A model generated the notes under the pieces. The model made no database searches, had not been told where the DNA came from, and saw only the letters and a list, made by a program, of their open reading frames with translations. A DNA stretch of 64,000 nt from Marinospirillum minutulum DSM 6287. Its GTDB lineage: Bacteria; Pseudomonadota; Gammaproteobacteria; Pseudomonadales; Halomonadaceae. Positions within the stretch are counted from its first letter, which is position 1; every line of letters starts with the position of its first letter. This document shows, piece after piece, positions 45,508 through 53,607 of the stretch. Both the position numbers and the translations under genes were made by a program. Location of the stretch: the NCBI RefSeq assembly GCF_000422325.1, contig NZ_KE383818.1, positions 681,945 through 745,944 on the forward strand, read 5' to 3'.

Positions 45508-46623
45508 ATGGATAACGTTTTTTTACGACCTAAACTGGTTGGCAAGCGTTTTGCTGCCCATACAGTACCGCTTGACCTGCTAAAAGACTTTTCAGCTTTT
45601 GAAGAAATGCTATTAGAAATTGCTAAGCGTAATTACTTTGCAGAGTTTCCTGACCGTAAAAGACTACCCAAAGGCTTTGGTAAAAATATTTCAATCAACC
45701 TAGCAGCTGTTGATGAAGGTAGCGCAATTTTAGCCTTAACTCTAAGTAGCCATTTGGCAACGGCTGCGTTAGTGCCATCAATAGAAGAAGTGTATTTTAA
45801 TCAAGCTAAAGACACAGTGATTGAAACAATAGCACTTGTAGAGCAGGGTAAGGATGTTTTATTAGACCCTGTTCTTTTACGGTATTTTGATCGTTTTGGA
45901 CGTAGCTTAAGAGATGATGAAAGCATTGAGTTTTCTTTATCAGAAGGTAAAGCAACACTTAACCATAAAACTCGTAAAAAACTATTAGAAATTTCAAAAG
46001 TTAAAAGCTGGAGTGAAGATTTAACTTTAAAAGGTTATGTTTCAGCAGTTGATAAAAACAATCAAACCTTCGATCTGGAATTAATAAGTACTTATAAAAT
46101 TAAATCTAGCTATTTAGAACAATATCAAAATACTATTTTAGAAGCTTTTGATGGGTATGAAAACAAAGCCTTAATAGAAGTGAAAGGTGTAGCTATTTTA
46201 GATAGAGCCAACTCAATTAAAACCTTTGAAACTTTAGAGCAAGTAACATTATTAGACCCGTTAGATATAGACGCAAGGCTTGAAGAACTAAGCTTGCTAA
46301 ACAATGGTTGGCTAAATGGTAAAGGTAAAGCTTTAGACAAAGATGAAGCTAAACGTTTTAGTGAGAGCTTTTACAGTTTTTATGATGACAGTTTACCATT
46401 ACCTTATTTATACCCAACGGCAGAAGGTGGTCTACAAGCTGAATGGCTTATAAAGGATTGGGATATAAGCTTAGAAATTGAATTATCGAATTTATCAGCT
46501 GAACTTCATGCCTTAAACTTACAAAGTGATGAAGAAAAAGAGCTTAACCTTAATCTTGCAGAGCACAATGACTGGCAAACACTGAATGAAATGCTAGAAG
46601 GCTTTAATAAGGAGCAGGCATGA
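45508..46623 (+). CDS. Unrecognised protein, first gene of a two-gene module
   Basis: 371 residues, preceded by a strong AGGAGGGGG site. I do not recognise a family. The protein is acidic and soluble, without signal peptide or membrane helices. The N-terminal third (residues about 1-120) has the most hydrophobic helices (SISINLAAVDEGSAILALTLSSHLATAALVP-like, written here in parts), and the C-terminal third has EWLIKDWDISLEIELSN. It overlaps the next gene by 4 bases (ATGA), so both products are probably made together. The pair lies between two ops elements in place of most of rfbB, suggesting transfer. Confidence 0.75.
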   Translation: MDNVFLRPKLVGKRFAAHTVPLDLLKDFSAFEEMLLEIAKRNYFAEFPDRKRLPKGFGKNISINLAAVDEGSAILALTLSSHLATAALVPSIEEVYFNQAKDTVIETIALVEQGKDVLLDPVLLRYFDRFGRSLRDDESIEFSLSEGKATLNHKTRKKLLEISKVKSWSEDLTLKGYVSAVDKNNQTFDLELISTYKIKSSYLEQYQNTILEAFDGYENKALIEVKGVAILDRANSIKTFETLEQVTLLDPLDIDARLEELSLLNNGWLNGKGKALDKDEAKRFSESFYSFYDDSLPLPYLYPTAEGGLQAEWLIKDWDISLEIELSNLSAELHALNLQSDEEKELNLNLAEHNDWQTLNEMLEGFNKEQA

Positions 46624-46988
46624 ACAACAACACCTTATTATTACGTCAAATTCATCCAGCATTCATGCAGCAAGACAAAATAACTTCACAAGCATTCCGC
46701 CCAACTCCAAAAGATGAAAAACTACTGTCTGTTGATAATGGCGACAAAATAAGCGCTGCAGAAGCTTGGGCAAGATTTATCGAAAACCCACAATGTCAGT
46801 CGGCAGGTGTTATGGCAGTTTCTTACCAAGAATGCACCAGTGAAACACTTAACGTCATTGAAGATGGAACACCCTACCCAGAACACTGCTCTATTGATTT
46901 TAGTGACTTGTCGAATGGCCAGATTAATAAAAAATCAAAAAAACTTAAGTCCTATGCGGAGAAAAGAGATTGGATTTATAAAAACTAA
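46620..46988 (+). CDS. Unrecognised small protein, second gene of a two-gene module
   Basis: 122 residues. LLRQIHPAFMQQDKITSQAFRPTPKDEKLLSVDNGDKISAAEAWARF and the C-terminal KKLKSYAEKRDWIY form a pattern I have seen in unnamed bacterial proteins next to a larger partner, but I cannot give a function. It starts inside the stop of the upstream gene. The stoichiometric coupling of a larger and a small protein, plus the position at an insertion point, is compatible with a toxin-antitoxin or defence pair. This is speculation. Confidence 0.72.
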   Translation: MNNNTLLLRQIHPAFMQQDKITSQAFRPTPKDEKLLSVDNGDKISAAEAWARFIENPQCQSAGVMAVSYQECTSETLNVIEDGTPYPEHCSIDFSDLSNGQINKKSKKLKSYAEKRDWIYKN

Positions 46989-47208
46989 TGAATCAGATGC
47001 CCCCATGTCCAAAACCAGTCTTCTTGAAGCGCTTTACACTTATTTACTAATGAATACCACTAAAGCTATTTGCCCAGCGATATCATCATTACCCTAGACT
47101 GCCACGTCACATCGCTTCTCGTAGTGAAGCAATCCATAACTAGCCTTGTAATCCCCTTCTACTTAGTTCAATATCTTCAACCTTGCGAAACAACTAAGCG
47201 ACAAAACC

Positions 47209-47544
47209 ATGGTAAATGATACCCAGCTGCGTATTATGCGCATCTTAGAAAACAACCAAAGCATCACCCAGCGTGAGCTAGCCAAAGAGTTGGGGCTTAG
47301 CCTAGGCCGTACTAATTTTCACCTACAAGCCTTAGCAGAAAAAGGCTGGATGAAAATGGGGCGTTTTTGTAAAAGCTCTAATAAAAGAGCTTACCTTTAC
47401 CAGCTAACCCCCAAAGGCTTAAGAGAAAAGGCTGCTATAACGCTAAACTTCCTACGCCGTAAAGAAGTAGAATACCAACAGCTTTCAGAAGAACTAGAAA
47501 AACTACGCCAGCTAGCAGAAGAAGACCAACTAGCAGCTAAATAA
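47209..47544 (+). CDS. MarR-family EPS-associated transcriptional regulator
   Basis: 111 residues. A winged helix-turn-helix spans residues about 5-75 (LRIMRILENNQSITQRELAKELGLSLGRTNFHLQALAEKGWMKMG), followed by a C-terminal coiled helix (about 80-105). The pattern matches the MarR family EPS-associated regulator (TIGR04176 type), which is usually found at the head of exopolysaccharide or O-antigen clusters. It lies 67 bases before the second JUMPstart and may regulate the downstream operon. Confidence 0.85.
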   Translation: MVNDTQLRIMRILENNQSITQRELAKELGLSLGRTNFHLQALAEKGWMKMGRFCKSSNKRAYLYQLTPKGLREKAAITLNFLRRKEVEYQQLSEELEKLRQLAEEDQLAAK

Positions 47545-47580
47545 ACAGCAACACCCATTCAAAACCATATAAAGCAGCAC

Positions 47581-47622
47581 CAGCTCTTAGGGAAAAGCAC
47601 ATATCCTTAGGGCGGTAGCGTG
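47581..47622 (+). promoter_or_regulatory. Second JUMPstart element with ops core
   Basis: The stretch begins CAGCTCTTAGGG and ends AGGGCGGTAGCGTG, following the order of the classical 39-bp JUMPstart. The ops core GGCGGTAGCGTG is at 47611-47622. It lies upstream of the polysaccharide operon that begins at 47741, so RfaH-dependent readthrough of that long operon is predicted. Confidence 0.9.
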
Positions 47623-47655
47623 TTTAAGCAAAAATTAACCAATGTAAGCCCTTGT

Positions 47656-47686
47656 TTTCGTGCCTTTAGTGGATTTAGTGGCAAAA
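47656..47686. repeat. GTG-rich intergenic repeat, copy C
   Basis: TTTCGTGCCTTTAGTGGATT followed by TAGTGGCAAAA. It has the same three-GTG layout as copies A and B, though more diverged. It lies between the second ops element and the first gene of the operon. Confidence 0.5.
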
Positions 47687-47740
47687 CCATTCTTAGTTAT
47701 TTAACTACCCAAGTTTTCTGTGCTCTTTAACGGACTAAAA

Positions 47741-49453
47741 ATGAAATACATCTGCTCAGCTACAATAAAAACCCTACCTGAACAGCCTGAAGAATGGCTA
47801 GGCTATTTAGCTAAAATTCTACAGCTAAACCCTGCACAAACAGACTGCATAAACCAAGCGGAAGTTTTTCAAGACAAAGACGGCCAACACATCCAGGCCA
47901 GTCGTTTTTTTCGTACCGCTTTCAATGCTTTCTACCATTTAAGAAACACCAAAGCCCTTGATATTCAGCTAAGCCCAAGCTTTCAAATTAAAGACATTTC
48001 AGTACGCTTTACCCGTTACGAAAACACAGTGTTCTTCTTCTTTTTAATAGAAACACCCAAAGCACCAGCCAGTGACCAAGAACTAAACCAACAGCAAGAT
48101 GAACTGCTAGAACTCCTTAATAACAACTTCTCCGAATACCTAAGCTTTGACTTTCATGTAACCGCCAAAGTAGAACAGTTTAAAGAGCTACTACGCTATC
48201 AGTCCATCACCCCAGTATATGACTTAGGCGAAGAAGCCAGCCAAAACCTACTCGATAGCTACGTTAACCAACATCAAGGCGAAGGCTATATAAGACACTA
48301 CAAAATTGCCTACTCTACAGCCACAGCCAGAAAACACACCAGCGAAGGCAACTCTAGCTTTGTGCGCGAACAACGCTCCATACTCGCCCTAACCACCCAG
48401 TTAGAAAGCCTACAAGATGGTCAAAACCCAGATACCCAACGCAGTCAGTTTTACAATATTATTCAAACCGAAGCGGCCTTCTTTTCACGCACCCGCGCCC
48501 TAGAAGAAAGCCTAAAAAGCACTTATGAACGCATCGATTTTTTAAGCGACTTGGTTGATATTATGCAAGAGCAATGGGTGAAAATACGCTCACTATTTTC
48601 TATTTCACCCAAGTTTTCATTAGTCAACCGCAGTCACACTTCGCACCTATTTTTTAACCTGCTAGAAGTAAATGCGCAAATAACCGCTTTAGAAAGCCAA
48701 ATTACTACCCGGTTAGATAAAGAATTTGGCTCCATGCAAGAACGCTACGAACGCCTTCACTTTAACGCCAGCAACGCCCAAACCGGCGAACAGGAATATT
48801 TTAAAAGTATTCACCAGCTAGTACTAAAAAGCTTTGAAGCCTACAACGAACGCATGAAAGTCGTTAGCAACTCCATTGCACGTTTAGACAAAGGTATTTC
48901 ACAACTGCGCGAAGACTTTGACTCCAACACCAACGTCATAGTACAAATGCTGATGTTCCTCTTCTCAGTGGTTATGGTACTTTGGGGTCTATTTGTATTC
49001 CTAGCTGACAAAGGCACAGGCGTAACCCCTTATGCATTTTCCTTCCCACTGTTAACTGGCGTAGGAGTCGCATCACTGGTAGGTATTTTTATCGCCTATA
49101 TGGTGGTGGCCAATGTGTACGCCAACCGCTCCGCTAAAATAATGGAAAACACCGTGCACAAAGGCATAGAACACTGCTTAATAGGCTGCCCAAAAACACC
49201 CGCCCTAGTAGATGAAATAGTCGAACGTTATGTAAATACCACCGGCCCACAACGCAGAGCTAGCACTTGGCATAAATTTAAAATACGCAATAATGATTCT
49301 GCAAAAAAATCACTGACTTACCTATTTAAAATGACTCAATGCCTAGAAGTATTTAACACCCTATTACCAGCAGTTGCCCTAGAAATGTACTCAAGCGAAA
49401 AGGGTAAAGAAGGCTTACAGAAAATAAGTTCAAAGCTGGAAGGTGGCTTATGA
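47741..49453 (+). CDS. Unrecognised membrane protein heading the O-antigen operon
   Basis: 570 residues from ATG 47741; an in-frame GTG at 47720 is a less likely start. No family is recognised. The first 380 or so residues look cytoplasmic, with helical segments (TTQLESLQDGQNPD, LEESLKSTYERIDFLSDLVDIMQE) that suggest coiled coils. Two membrane helices follow at about 408-430 (NVIVQMLMFLFSVVMVLWGLFVFL) and 445-470 (FSFPLLTGVGVASLVGIFIAYMVVA), then a C-terminal soluble tail. It overlaps ddhD by 4 bases, so it belongs to the operon. A role in assembly or signalling at the membrane is possible but unsupported. Confidence 0.8.
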   Translation: MKYICSATIKTLPEQPEEWLGYLAKILQLNPAQTDCINQAEVFQDKDGQHIQASRFFRTAFNAFYHLRNTKALDIQLSPSFQIKDISVRFTRYENTVFFFFLIETPKAPASDQELNQQQDELLELLNNNFSEYLSFDFHVTAKVEQFKELLRYQSITPVYDLGEEASQNLLDSYVNQHQGEGYIRHYKIAYSTATARKHTSEGNSSFVREQRSILALTTQLESLQDGQNPDTQRSQFYNIIQTEAAFFSRTRALEESLKSTYERIDFLSDLVDIMQEQWVKIRSLFSISPKFSLVNRSHTSHLFFNLLEVNAQITALESQITTRLDKEFGSMQERYERLHFNASNAQTGEQEYFKSIHQLVLKSFEAYNERMKVVSNSIARLDKGISQLREDFDSNTNVIVQMLMFLFSVVMVLWGLFVFLADKGTGVTPYAFSFPLLTGVGVASLVGIFIAYMVVANVYANRSAKIMENTVHKGIEHCLIGCPKTPALVDEIVERYVNTTGPQRRASTWHKFKIRNNDSAKKSLTYLFKMTQCLEVFNTLLPAVALEMYSSEKGKEGLQKISSKLEGGL

Positions 49454-50439
49454 ATAAACTAATAACCCTCTCAAACAAAAAAAAAATTCAGTCAAATATT
49501 AATGAAATTATCCTAACTGCTGCATCTAGACAAAACCTAGTTTTAGAACACAGTTGCCGAACTGGACGATGCGGAGTATGCAAAGCTAGTGTGCTCAGCG
49601 GCGATACGAAAGCAATCAAAGAGGAAGTGTCGTTAACAGATGATGAAAAAGAAAAAGGACTCATTCTAACTTGCTGTCGAACTGCCATAACTGACATAAC
49701 ACTGGATATAGAAGATCAGGCAGAATTAGCAAACATAGAAATAAAAACACTACCTTGTAGAGTTAATAAAATAACCAAGCTTAATAATGACGTTTTAGAA
49801 GTAACATTGCGAACACCACCTAATAACACTTTAGAATATTTACCAGGGCAATATATTGATGTGATTGGTGCAAAGGGTTTAAGGCGTAGCTACTCAATTG
49901 CCAATGCTCCAAGAAACGATAAAAAGATAATTTTAAATATACGAAAAGTTGAAAATGGTGAAATGAGTGACTATTGGTTTAACCAAGCCAAGGTAAATGA
50001 TCTTTTACGTTTAGAAGGCCCCTTAGGTACTTTTTATTTACGAGATAAAGCTGCACAAAACCTTATTTTAATTGCTACAGGTACAGGAATAGCCCCCATT
50101 AAAGCCATTTTAGAAAAACTTGAACAATACGAAACACAACAGTTCAAGAATATTTACTTAATATGGGGCGGTCGTACTCAGCAAGATATCTATTGGCAAC
50201 CAGTTTTTAAAAATCTCCTGCTAAAGTTTATCCCTGTGCTATCAAGGGCAGAAGACTCATGGCAAGGTGAAAAAGGTTATGTTCAAGAAATTGTATTAAG
50301 AAATTCAATTAATTTAACAGAAAGTATTGTTTATGCATGCGGTTCAGATAGGATGACTCAGTCTGCAAAACTGCTTTTAACACAAAATGGCTTAAACGAA
50401 AAAGACTTTTATTCAGATGCTTTTGTAAGCAGCAACTAA
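49450..50439 (+). CDS. ddhD: CDP-6-deoxy-glucoseen reductase (E3)
   Basis: 329 residues. An N-terminal plant-type [2Fe-2S] domain has CRTGRCGVC and a fourth Cys in ILTCC. The FAD domain has RRSYSIAN and the NAD domain has LIATGTGIAPIKA and YACGSDRM. This is the layout of DdhD/RfbI/AscD, which passes electrons from NADH to the PMP-linked intermediate on DdhC. Here it precedes ddhA, as in Yersinia-type dideoxyhexose clusters. Coupled to the upstream membrane-protein gene. Confidence 0.92.
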   Translation: MNKLITLSNKKKIQSNINEIILTAASRQNLVLEHSCRTGRCGVCKASVLSGDTKAIKEEVSLTDDEKEKGLILTCCRTAITDITLDIEDQAELANIEIKTLPCRVNKITKLNNDVLEVTLRTPPNNTLEYLPGQYIDVIGAKGLRRSYSIANAPRNDKKIILNIRKVENGEMSDYWFNQAKVNDLLRLEGPLGTFYLRDKAAQNLILIATGTGIAPIKAILEKLEQYETQQFKNIYLIWGGRTQQDIYWQPVFKNLLLKFIPVLSRAEDSWQGEKGYVQEIVLRNSINLTESIVYACGSDRMTQSAKLLLTQNGLNEKDFYSDAFVSSN

Positions 50440-50452
50440 TTAAGGAATAACA

Positions 50453-51226
50453 ATGAAAGCAGTTATTTTAGCCGGTGGTTTAGGTACGCGACTAAGTGAA
50501 GAAACCAGTACACGTCCCAAGCCAATGGTCGAAATTGGTGGTAAGCCAATTTTATGGCATATCATGAAAATGTACTCTTCACATGGCATTAATGATTTTA
50601 TTATTTGTTGTGGTTACAAAGGCTATGTAATTAAAGAGTATTTTGCTAACTATTTTTTACACATGTCTGATATCACCTTTGATATGCAAAATAATACCAT
50701 GGAAGTACACAATAAGCGTGCTGAACCTTGGAAAGTAACACTTGTTGATACAGGTGAAAAATCCATGACAGGTGGTCGATTAGGTCGAGTTGCTGAACAT
50801 ATTAAAAATGAAGAAGATTTTTGTTTTACTTATGGTGATGGTGTAGGTGATATAAATATTTCAGAAAGTATAAAGTTTCATCAAAATCATGGCAAATCAG
50901 CTACCTTAACAGCTACTTATCCACCCGGTCGTTTTGGTGCTTTAGATATTAAGTCAGGCAAAGTAAATAGCTTTAAAGAAAAGCCCAAGGGTGATGGAGC
51001 TATGATTAACGGTGGATTCTTTGTACTTAAACCTGCGGTTTTAGATTATATAACCGATGACAGCACCATTTGGGAACAAGAACCTTTAATGAACCTAGCC
51101 AAAGATAATGAGTTAATGGCATTTGAGCACCAAGGCTTTTGGCAACCAATGGATACCCTTCACGATAAAAACCTGTTAGAAAACCTATGGGAAACTAACC
51201 AAGCACCTTGGAAAACATGGGAATAA
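50453..51226 (+). CDS. ddhA: Glucose-1-phosphate cytidylyltransferase
   Basis: 257 residues. The N-terminal nucleotidyltransferase signature [38 protein letters not shown] is complete. CTP specificity is typical of this length and of the [10 protein letters not shown] segment. It makes CDP-glucose, the first step of CDP-3,6-dideoxyhexose synthesis. AAGGAATAAC precedes the ATG. Confidence 0.96.
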   Translation: MKAVILAGGLGTRLSEETSTRPKPMVEIGGKPILWHIMKMYSSHGINDFIICCGYKGYVIKEYFANYFLHMSDITFDMQNNTMEVHNKRAEPWKVTLVDTGEKSMTGGRLGRVAEHIKNEEDFCFTYGDGVGDINISESIKFHQNHGKSATLTATYPPGRFGALDIKSGKVNSFKEKPKGDGAMINGGFFVLKPAVLDYITDDSTIWEQEPLMNLAKDNELMAFEHQGFWQPMDTLHDKNLLENLWETNQAPWKTWE

Positions 51227-51231
51227 AACCA

Positions 51232-52302
51232 ATGGTTGATGCAAAGTTTTGGCAAGATAAGCGTGTTTATCTAACAGGCCATACAGGTTTTAAAGGAAGC
51301 TGGTTAGCACTTTGGTTAGCGAAAATGGGAGCAACAGTGAAAGGTTATGCTCTTACCTCACCAACTAAACCCAGTCTATTTGAGCAAGCCAAAGTTAGTG
51401 AGTTAATAGAGTCTGAAATAGGCGATATACGTAATTTAGATCAAATCACCGCCTCCATACAGAATTTTAATCCTGATATTTTAATTCACATGGCTGCGCA
51501 ACCTTTAGTGCGCTTGTCTTACAAAGAGCCTTTAGAAACCTATGAAACTAACGTCATGGGTACTGCCAAAGTGTTAGAAGCCGCAAAAGGCTGCAAAAAC
51601 CTAAAAGCCATTGTCAACGTAACCACCGATAAGTGCTATGAAAACAAAGAATGGGTTTGGGGTTACCGTGAAGATGAACCTATGGGTGGTTATGACCCTT
51701 ACTCCAGCTCTAAAGGCTGTTCAGAGTTAGTAACTTCAGCTTACCGCCGTTCATTTATGCAAGAGCTAGGCGTTGGCTTAGCAAGCGCAAGAGCAGGTAA
51801 TGTGATTGGTGGTGGTGACTGGGCAGAAGATAGGTTGATCCCCGATATACTAAAAGCCTTTGAAAACAACCAACCAGTCATTATTCGTAACCCAGCCTCA
51901 ACACGCCCTTGGCAGCACGTATTAGAGCCTTTATCGGGTTACTTAATTTTAGCGCAACACCTTTACCAAAACCCACAAGCCTATGCAGAAGGCTGGAATT
52001 TTGGGCCTAATGAAGACGACGCTAAGCCTGTTGATTGGATTCTAAACCACATGGTTGCCAACTGGCCCGGTACGAGTTGGCAGTTAGATACCAATGCTCA
52101 CCCCCATGAAGCAGGTTATTTAAAGTTAGATATCTCTAAAGCTAAAGCCAGATTGAACTGGCAACCCACTTGGCATCTAGAAAATACCCTCGCCAGAATT
52201 ATTAAATGGCACCAAGCTTGGCTTAATAAAGAAGAAATGCAGCAAGCTTGCCTTACTGAAATTAATGAATTTATGAGTGACTTTAACCATGCAGACCACT
52301 GA
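51232..52302 (+). CDS. ddhB: CDP-glucose 4,6-dehydratase
   Basis: 356 residues from ATG 51232, where similarity to RfbG begins (MVDAKFWQDKRVYLTGHTGFKGSWL) and a GGGA site lies 9 bases upstream; an in-frame start at 51208 is less likely. NAD-binding TGHTGFKG and the catalytic YxxxK in DPYSSSKG are seen. It makes CDP-4-keto-6-deoxyglucose. It is preceded by ddhA (6 bases between) and overlaps ddhC by 14 bases. Confidence 0.95.
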   Translation: MVDAKFWQDKRVYLTGHTGFKGSWLALWLAKMGATVKGYALTSPTKPSLFEQAKVSELIESEIGDIRNLDQITASIQNFNPDILIHMAAQPLVRLSYKEPLETYETNVMGTAKVLEAAKGCKNLKAIVNVTTDKCYENKEWVWGYREDEPMGGYDPYSSSKGCSELVTSAYRRSFMQELGVGLASARAGNVIGGGDWAEDRLIPDILKAFENNQPVIIRNPASTRPWQHVLEPLSGYLILAQHLYQNPQAYAEGWNFGPNEDDAKPVDWILNHMVANWPGTSWQLDTNAHPHEAGYLKLDISKAKARLNWQPTWHLENTLARIIKWHQAWLNKEEMQQACLTEINEFMSDFNHADH

Positions 52303-53605
52303 TTCCCTAAGAAAACAAATTTCTGAACTTGTCGAGCAGTACGCTGAATTACAGTACCAAGAAACACCTTTTGAACCAGGTAAAACAGTTGTACCACCAT
52401 CTGGTAAAGTTATTGGTGCAACTGAACTACAGTACATGGTTGAAGCATCTCTGGATGGCTGGCTAACCACAGGTCGCTTTAACGCCGAATTTGAGAAAAA
52501 GCTGGCTGAGTTTATCGGTGTAAAACACCTGATCACGGTTAACTCAGGTTCATCCGCTAACCTGGTTGCCTTTAGCACGCTGACCTCTCCTAAACTGGGC
52601 GAGCGCTCCATTAAAAAAGGTGATGAAGTAATCGGTGTGGCGGCGGGTTTCCCGACCACCGTTAATCCTATTGTACAGTTTGGTGCCGTACCGGTATTTG
52701 TTGATGTGGATATGCAAACCCACAACATTAACGCCGACCTAATTGAAGCTGCGATTACGCCAAAAACCAAAGCCATTATGCTGGCTCATACACTGGGTAA
52801 CCCTTTTAATCTGGAAAAAGTTAAAGCGATCTGTGAAAAGCACAACCTTTGGCTGGTAGAAGATTGCTGTGATGCACTAGGTGCAACCTTTAACGGCAAA
52901 ATGGTCGGTACTTGGGGGGATATCGCTACCCTAAGCTTCTACCCTGCACACCATATCACCATGGGTGAAGGCGGCGCTGTATTTACCAACAACCCAACCC
53001 TTAAAGTGATTGCTGAATCCTTCCGTGATTGGGGGCGTGACTGCTACTGTGCCCCAGGTTGTGATGACACCTGTGGTAACCGTTTTGGTCAACAGTTTGG
53101 CACCTTGCCCCAGGGGTATGACCATAAATATGTTTACGCACATCTAGGTTACAACTTAAAAATCACCGACATGCAGGCAGCTTGTGGCTTAGCACAGCTA
53201 GAGCGCGCTCCAGAGTTTATTACCACCCGTAAGCGTAACTACCAACTACTGAAAGATCGTTTGTCTAGCCTATCAGAGTTTTTAGAAGTGGCAGAAGCAA
53301 CTCCAAACAGTGATCCTTCCTGGTTTGGCTTCCCGGTAACCCTAAAAGAAGAAAGTGGTGTGCAGCGCGTTGACCTGCTTAAATATCTGGATCAGCACAA
53401 AATCGGCACCCGTTTACTGTTTGCCGGTAACCTGATACGCCAGCCTTATTTCAAAGATGTTGAATACCGAATTGTAGGTAACTTAATCAATACCGACCGC
53501 ACCATGAACCAAACCTTCTGGCTGGGTGTTCAGCCATCACTGGGTGAAGAGCATTTTGATTTTGTAGCTGAGAAGCTAGAAGAGTTTTTTGGTATAGGTT
53601 TTTAA
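52289..53605 (+). CDS. ddhC: CDP-4-keto-6-deoxyglucose 3-dehydrase (E1)
   Basis: 438 residues from ATG 52289. PLP/PMP-dependent dehydrase of the DegT fold with the active-site His in place of Lys: FYPAHHITMGEGG, H221/H222, against H220 of Yersinia E1. The [2Fe-2S] cysteines are in DCYCAPGCDDTCGNRFG. With DdhD it removes the C-3 hydroxyl. Codon use differs from neighbours: leucine is mostly CTG here, whereas surrounding core genes prefer CTA, and GC is higher than in the following genes, so it may have come from another source. Confidence 0.95.
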   Translation: MQTTDSLRKQISELVEQYAELQYQETPFEPGKTVVPPSGKVIGATELQYMVEASLDGWLTTGRFNAEFEKKLAEFIGVKHLITVNSGSSANLVAFSTLTSPKLGERSIKKGDEVIGVAAGFPTTVNPIVQFGAVPVFVDVDMQTHNINADLIEAAITPKTKAIMLAHTLGNPFNLEKVKAICEKHNLWLVEDCCDALGATFNGKMVGTWGDIATLSFYPAHHITMGEGGAVFTNNPTLKVIAESFRDWGRDCYCAPGCDDTCGNRFGQQFGTLPQGYDHKYVYAHLGYNLKITDMQAACGLAQLERAPEFITTRKRNYQLLKDRLSSLSEFLEVAEATPNSDPSWFGFPVTLKEESGVQRVDLLKYLDQHKIGTRLLFAGNLIRQPYFKDVEYRIVGNLINTDRTMNQTFWLGVQPSLGEEHFDFVAEKLEEFFGIGF

Positions 53606-53607
53606 TT

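Noticed and set aside
46807-47097. 96-codon plus-strand frame overlapping the 122-aa gene and running into the gap before the MarR-type gene
   Set aside because: Most of it is a shifted frame of the 122-aa gene; the last 35 codons show no recognisable protein and no ribosome-binding site.
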